A DNA stretch of 7,791 nucleotides from JAWCLZ01 sp037443105 (GTDB lineage: Archaea; Halobacteriota; JAWCLZ01), in NCBI GenBank assembly GCA_037443105.1, contig JBBIOZ010000074.1:1-7791 (forward strand). Reading direction: 5' to 3'. The notes beneath the pieces are model-generated. The model was not told the origin of the DNA. It made no database searches and worked only from the letters and a program-made list of their open reading frames with translations. Made by a program: the position numbers and the translations under genes. Positions 5,367 through 7,791 of the stretch are shown here, one piece after another; position 1 is the first letter of the stretch, and every line of letters begins with the position of its first letter.

Positions 5367-5729
5367 TCAAATCATATCTCTATCTACCAAGATTTGAAGC
5401 GATCCATGGCAAGCGGAGGTTACAGCTGTAAGTGCTTCTGAGATGCAGCGCTCAGCTTCATAGTAATCTCGAAGGCTTATTCTCCCTAGGGCTTGCATTA
5501 TCTTTTTATCAGCCTCTGCGAAGTTCTTTAAATTCGTGGCATTATGTGCTATTCTAATCTCAGTGAGCAATGCTTCTAAAAATGCAGCTAAGATCTTCTC
5601 CCCTCCTGCAATATGCTCGGGGTTTAATCCTTCTAGGCGCTCGAGTAATTTAAATCCAATTATTAACTCTGATTTCAATCTCTCCGCATATTGAAATTCC
5701 TTCAACGCTTGCTTTAACTCAGCTTCCAT
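5367..5729 (-). CDS. Small helical protein of unknown function between hisS and the AAA+ gene
   Basis: I do not recognise this 120-residue protein. It is almost entirely predicted helix, acidic and basic residues alternate (MEAELKQALKEFQYAERLKS at the start), and two cysteines lie at C95 and C107. It has no signal peptide, membrane span or known catalytic motif. The helical pattern suggests a four-helix bundle, perhaps of HEPN- or TPR-like shape, but the R-x4-H motif is absent. The gene is clearly expressed: AAGGAGG lies 7 nt before the ATG, inside the end of hisS, and only 2 nt separate it from the hisS stop. The next gene follows after 37 nt. Position makes it a candidate adaptor or client of the AAA+/VWA pair, by inference only. 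Confidence 0.75.
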   Translation of the reverse strand: MEAELKQALKEFQYAERLKSELIIGFKLLERLEGLNPEHIAGGEKILAAFLEALLTEIRIAHNATNLKNFAEADKKIMQALGRISLRDYYEAERCISEALTAVTSACHGSLQILVDRDMI

Positions 5730-5731
5730 TT

Positions 5732-6973
5732 TTAATCCTCCTTAATCCTTCTAATTATTTCCTCCAAGCTCAAGCTCATTTGCTCTCCACTGTGCATGTT
5801 CCTCAGCGTTAGCTTGCCTGTTTTCAATTCAGCTTCACCCACAAATATTGCATAATCAGCGCCTGTGGAATTTGCATGCGCAAGTTGATGCTTCAAGCTT
5901 CGATGCATTAAGTCTAAATCTGCTGCGGCATGTTCTCTCAATTGCAATGCAATTTTAAGCGCTTCATTTCGCACTTCGTTTCCAGCTGCTATTACTGCTA
6001 TTCTCTTGCATTTCTTCACTTGAACTGCATTTCCCAGTACTTCCATAACGCGGTCGAAGCCTATGCCGAAGCCTGTTGCTGGAGTATCTACTCCACCGAA
6101 TAAATGAGCAAGTCTATAGCTTCCTCCCCCCAGTATTTGATTCTGCGCTCCCAATTCACGTGCAAATGCTTCAAAGACTACGCCTGTGTAGTAGTCCAGT
6201 CCTCTAGCGATGCTTAAGTCAACTTCATATTTCACTCCATAGATATCCAGAAGTTTAAGTACCTCTGCGAAGTGCTTGTACTCTTGACTCTCGCCTATTA
6301 AATCGTGCAATTTAAGCATTATTTCATTTTTGCTTCCCCGGAGAGCTATTAAATCCAGCAGCTTTGTTTTAGTGGAAATCATAAGCTGATTTAGATATCT
6401 TTGGAGTCCCTCCCGATCTTTTTTATCTATGTAATCGATAATTTTATCTTGCTTCTCGCTCTCGACTTCTTTCATGAGCATTCTAAGGATGTCTAAGCTG
6501 CCTATATGCAGCTCTGCTTCTATCCCAACTGCTTTTAACATATTCATCGCCAATGCTATTACCTCTGCATCTGCCTCAGGTGTGTCTGCGCCTATTAGTT
6601 CAACTCCAAATTGCCAGAATTCTCTAAATCGACCCTTCTGGGGCTCTTCATAGCGGAAGCAATTCTGGAAGTAGTAGAGTTTCAAAGGCTTGGGTGCCAT
6701 TTGAAGTTCATTTACATAGAAGCGTATTGAGGGGGCGGTTAACTCAGGTCGCAGTGCTAGGTCTCTACCTGCTTTATCTTTGAAAGCATAGATCTCCTTC
6801 ACTATCTCCTCCCCTGATTTTAAAGTGAATAGCTCTAGAGTTTCAAATGTTGGGGTGGCTATTTCACGGTAGCCCCATTTCTCAGCTATCTCTCGAAATT
6901 TTTGCTCCACAGCTCTACGCTTCTCCATCTCCTCAGGGAGGAAATCTCTCGTACCTCTAGGCCTCTTTATCAT
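5732..6973 (-). CDS. hisS: Histidyl-tRNA synthetase
   Basis: This class II aminoacyl-tRNA synthetase charges tRNA-His with histidine in the cytoplasm. The 413 residues match the usual length of the archaeal/bacterial enzyme. Motif 1 lies around 34-50 (GYREIATPTFETLELF). Motif 2 is at about 101-128, with FRYEEPQKGRFREFWQFG including R107 and R115. The histidine-specific motif ARGLDYYTG is at 256-264, and motif 3 is at 296-310 with GFGIGFDR. A C-terminal anticodon-binding domain (about 322-413) is complete. The N-terminal KRPRGTRDFLPEE is typical and supports the ATG at 6973, which has GGAAG 4 nt upstream. The gene sits 17 nt after the HARP gene and 2 nt before the 120-residue unknown, so it is inside an operon. 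All catalytic motifs are intact, so this is a true HisRS and not a HisZ paralogue. Confidence 0.97.
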   Translation of the reverse strand: MIKRPRGTRDFLPEEMEKRRAVEQKFREIAEKWGYREIATPTFETLELFTLKSGEEIVKEIYAFKDKAGRDLALRPELTAPSIRFYVNELQMAPKPLKLYYFQNCFRYEEPQKGRFREFWQFGVELIGADTPEADAEVIALAMNMLKAVGIEAELHIGSLDILRMLMKEVESEKQDKIIDYIDKKDREGLQRYLNQLMISTKTKLLDLIALRGSKNEIMLKLHDLIGESQEYKHFAEVLKLLDIYGVKYEVDLSIARGLDYYTGVVFEAFARELGAQNQILGGGSYRLAHLFGGVDTPATGFGIGFDRVMEVLGNAVQVKKCKRIAVIAAGNEVRNEALKIALQLREHAAADLDLMHRSLKHQLAHANSTGADYAIFVGEAELKTGKLTLRNMHSGEQMSLSLEEIIRRIKED

Positions 6974-6990
6974 AGTTCTTCCTTTTCAAT

Positions 6991-7665
6991 TTATTTTTTC
7001 AAGCGCTTGAGATATTCTCGGAGCATCGCTGGGAAAGCCCAAGCTTCAACATAGCGCAAGCCAAGGCGCTCAGCCCATTTCTGCACGCCATAGTCGCTTG
7101 CAACCACCGCTGCATCTAGTTCTTTAGCTAGCAGCAATACATCTATATCTGGCGCGCTATCTAATATGCCATAGCGCAGAGCATTGCGATATTTCTCACG
7201 AAATTTAGCTATGGTTGCACCTATGATGCCGCGCTCTATTTCTTGTTCGATCTCTCTCTTGCTCTTTGCCTTTGTGGTGGTGAATAAGCATTCTATTGAG
7301 CTATCCCAGATTGCTTCCTCAGCCACAGCCATGCCTTTGTTTATTCGATCGCGCATGAAATCGACGTATTCATAGAAGATCTCAGCTGGTATTTTAACTT
7401 CAAATCTATCAGGGGTTTTCTTCACAAGCCAAGTGTCGATCTTCATCATTACCTCTTGACATGCATTTCTCTTTAGAAAATCTCGAAGTTCGCTGTAAAC
7501 TGTGGGATAGGGGATGTAGCAGCTTATATCTAGATGGAGCCTTGCCTCTGCGATTAAGTCAATGGTTGCATTAATCTGCTCGCTGAGATTCCCAAAGCCC
7601 TCTTTTTCCCTGGTATGTGCATCGGTTATAGCTGTGGTATCGAGTACGAAGCGCTGGCGCATCAT
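6991..7665 (-). CDS. HARP-type PIN nuclease (RNA-free RNase P family; 'RNA ligase partner')
   Basis: This 224-residue PIN-domain protein matches the family once called RNA ligase partner (UPF0278/PIN_5) and now HARP, homologs of Aquifex RNase P, which remove 5' leaders from tRNA precursors without an RNA subunit. Supporting features are VLDTT with D9 at the N-terminus, PAEIFYEYVDFMRDRINKG (93-111), a long helical protrusion (about 94-165) containing KFREKYRNALRYGI, then DIDVLLLAKELDA (173-185) and ASDYGVQKWAERLG (189-202). D9, D173/D175 and D191 are the likely metal-binding acids. It is longer than the ~190-residue Aquifex protein, with extra sequence near 118-138. Two adjacent ATGs follow an AAGGAG site, with spacers of 5 and 8 nt, so the true start may be 7662. 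Archaea usually also have the RNA-based RNase P, so the cellular role is uncertain. Confidence 0.88.
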   Translation of the reverse strand: MMRQRFVLDTTAITDAHTREKEGFGNLSEQINATIDLIAEARLHLDISCYIPYPTVYSELRDFLKRNACQEVMMKIDTWLVKKTPDRFEVKIPAEIFYEYVDFMRDRINKGMAVAEEAIWDSSIECLFTTTKAKSKREIEQEIERGIIGATIAKFREKYRNALRYGILDSAPDIDVLLLAKELDAAVVASDYGVQKWAERLGLRYVEAWAFPAMLREYLKRLKK

Positions 7666-7670
7666 TTCGA

Positions 7671-7676
7671 CTCCTT
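7671..7676 (-). promoter_or_regulatory. Ribosome binding site of the HARP gene, with a possible internal promoter upstream
   Basis: AAGGAG on the minus strand lies 5 nt before the first ATG (7665) and 8 nt before the second (7662). The second spacing is equally good, so the start is ambiguous by one codon. An AT-rich GATAAATATAAATG stretch at 7695-7708 could serve as an internal TATA box for HARP and the genes after it. Confidence 0.6.
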
Positions 7677-7689
7677 GAAAGCTAGATGG

Positions 7690-7791
7690 CTAACCATTTA
7701 TATTTATCTTTTTAAGATCGCTTGGTGTATTTACATTCGTCAGCGTTTTCAGCTCTGGGTCAATTTTTTTGATCTCTTCGATTGAAATATA
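7690..7791 (-). CDS. C-terminal end of a MobA-like nucleotidyltransferase (cut by window edge)
   Basis: Only the last 33 codons and a TAG stop are present, in frame from the right edge. They contain LTNVNTPSDLKKI, which resembles the conserved C-terminal signature (N-x-NTPEDL) of MobA-like molybdopterin guanylyltransferases and of CobY-type enzymes built on the same fold. Those enzymes attach a nucleotide to a cofactor precursor. With so little sequence, the substrate cannot be assigned. The gene ends 24 nt before the HARP start in the same direction, so it may head the same operon. Confidence 0.6.
   Translation of the reverse strand, partial: YISIEEIKKIDPELKTLTNVNTPSDLKKINING

Noticed and set aside
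7184..7375. 63-codon plus-strand ORF inside the HARP gene
   Set aside because: Antisense shadow of a gene with clear family motifs.
1..7791. CRISPR array, insertion sequence or defence island
   Set aside because: No regularly spaced repeats, transposase motifs or terminal repeats were seen; the only defence-like unit is the HepT/MntA pair.

Overview
The window looks archaeal and euryarchaeal, probably near the Methanosarcinales/ANME/Syntrophoarchaeia side of the tree. The evidence is a signal-peptide S-layer protein of the tandem-duplicated Methanosarcina type at the left edge, short T-rich and hairpin ends between genes, archaeal TATA-like boxes, strong AAGGAG(G) ribosome binding sites, and a HARP-type PIN protein of the kind common in Euryarchaeota. 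The lineage is an inference from domain families; no rRNA or other marker is present.

Layout. (1) 1-1041, minus: the N-terminal 347 residues of an S-layer protein, running off the left edge. It holds one complete ~287-residue duplication unit and the start of the next. (2) 1042-1455: a 414-bp divergent intergenic region with two candidate S-layer promoters, three TAACAG repeats, three hairpins or palindromes, an 11-bp inverted repeat, and a TATA box placed so close to the next gene that its mRNA may be nearly leaderless. (3) 1456-2260, plus: a HepT (HEPN RNase toxin) / MntA (minimal nucleotidyltransferase antitoxin) pair overlapping by 26 nt. A short hydrophobic ORF follows (about 2274-2450) and may be a decayed DUF350-like membrane protein. 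(4) 2451-2574: a convergent intergenic region with terminator-like hairpins and T runs. (5) 7791-2575, minus: a tightly packed gene string in transcription order: the C-terminus of a MobA-like nucleotidyltransferase, a HARP protein (RNA-free RNase P family), histidyl-tRNA synthetase, a 120-residue helical protein of unknown function, a MoxR/ChlI-type AAA+ ATPase with a Cys-rich insertion, and a von Willebrand factor A (VWA) protein with an intact MIDAS.

How the genes may work together. HepT and MntA should form a self-contained toxin-antitoxin unit in which MntA adenylylates the toxin's active-site tyrosine. The AAA+ and VWA genes overlap by 17 nt and very likely form a RavA-ViaA/ChlI-ChlD-like remodelling machine. 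Its client is unknown; the small helical protein encoded just upstream is a candidate partner. The most thought-provoking juxtaposition is a HARP gene 17 nt upstream of hisS. HisRS depends on the extra G-1 base of tRNA-His, which in archaea is left in place by RNase P cleavage, so a 5'-end tRNA nuclease next to hisS suggests, but does not prove, a tRNA-His link.
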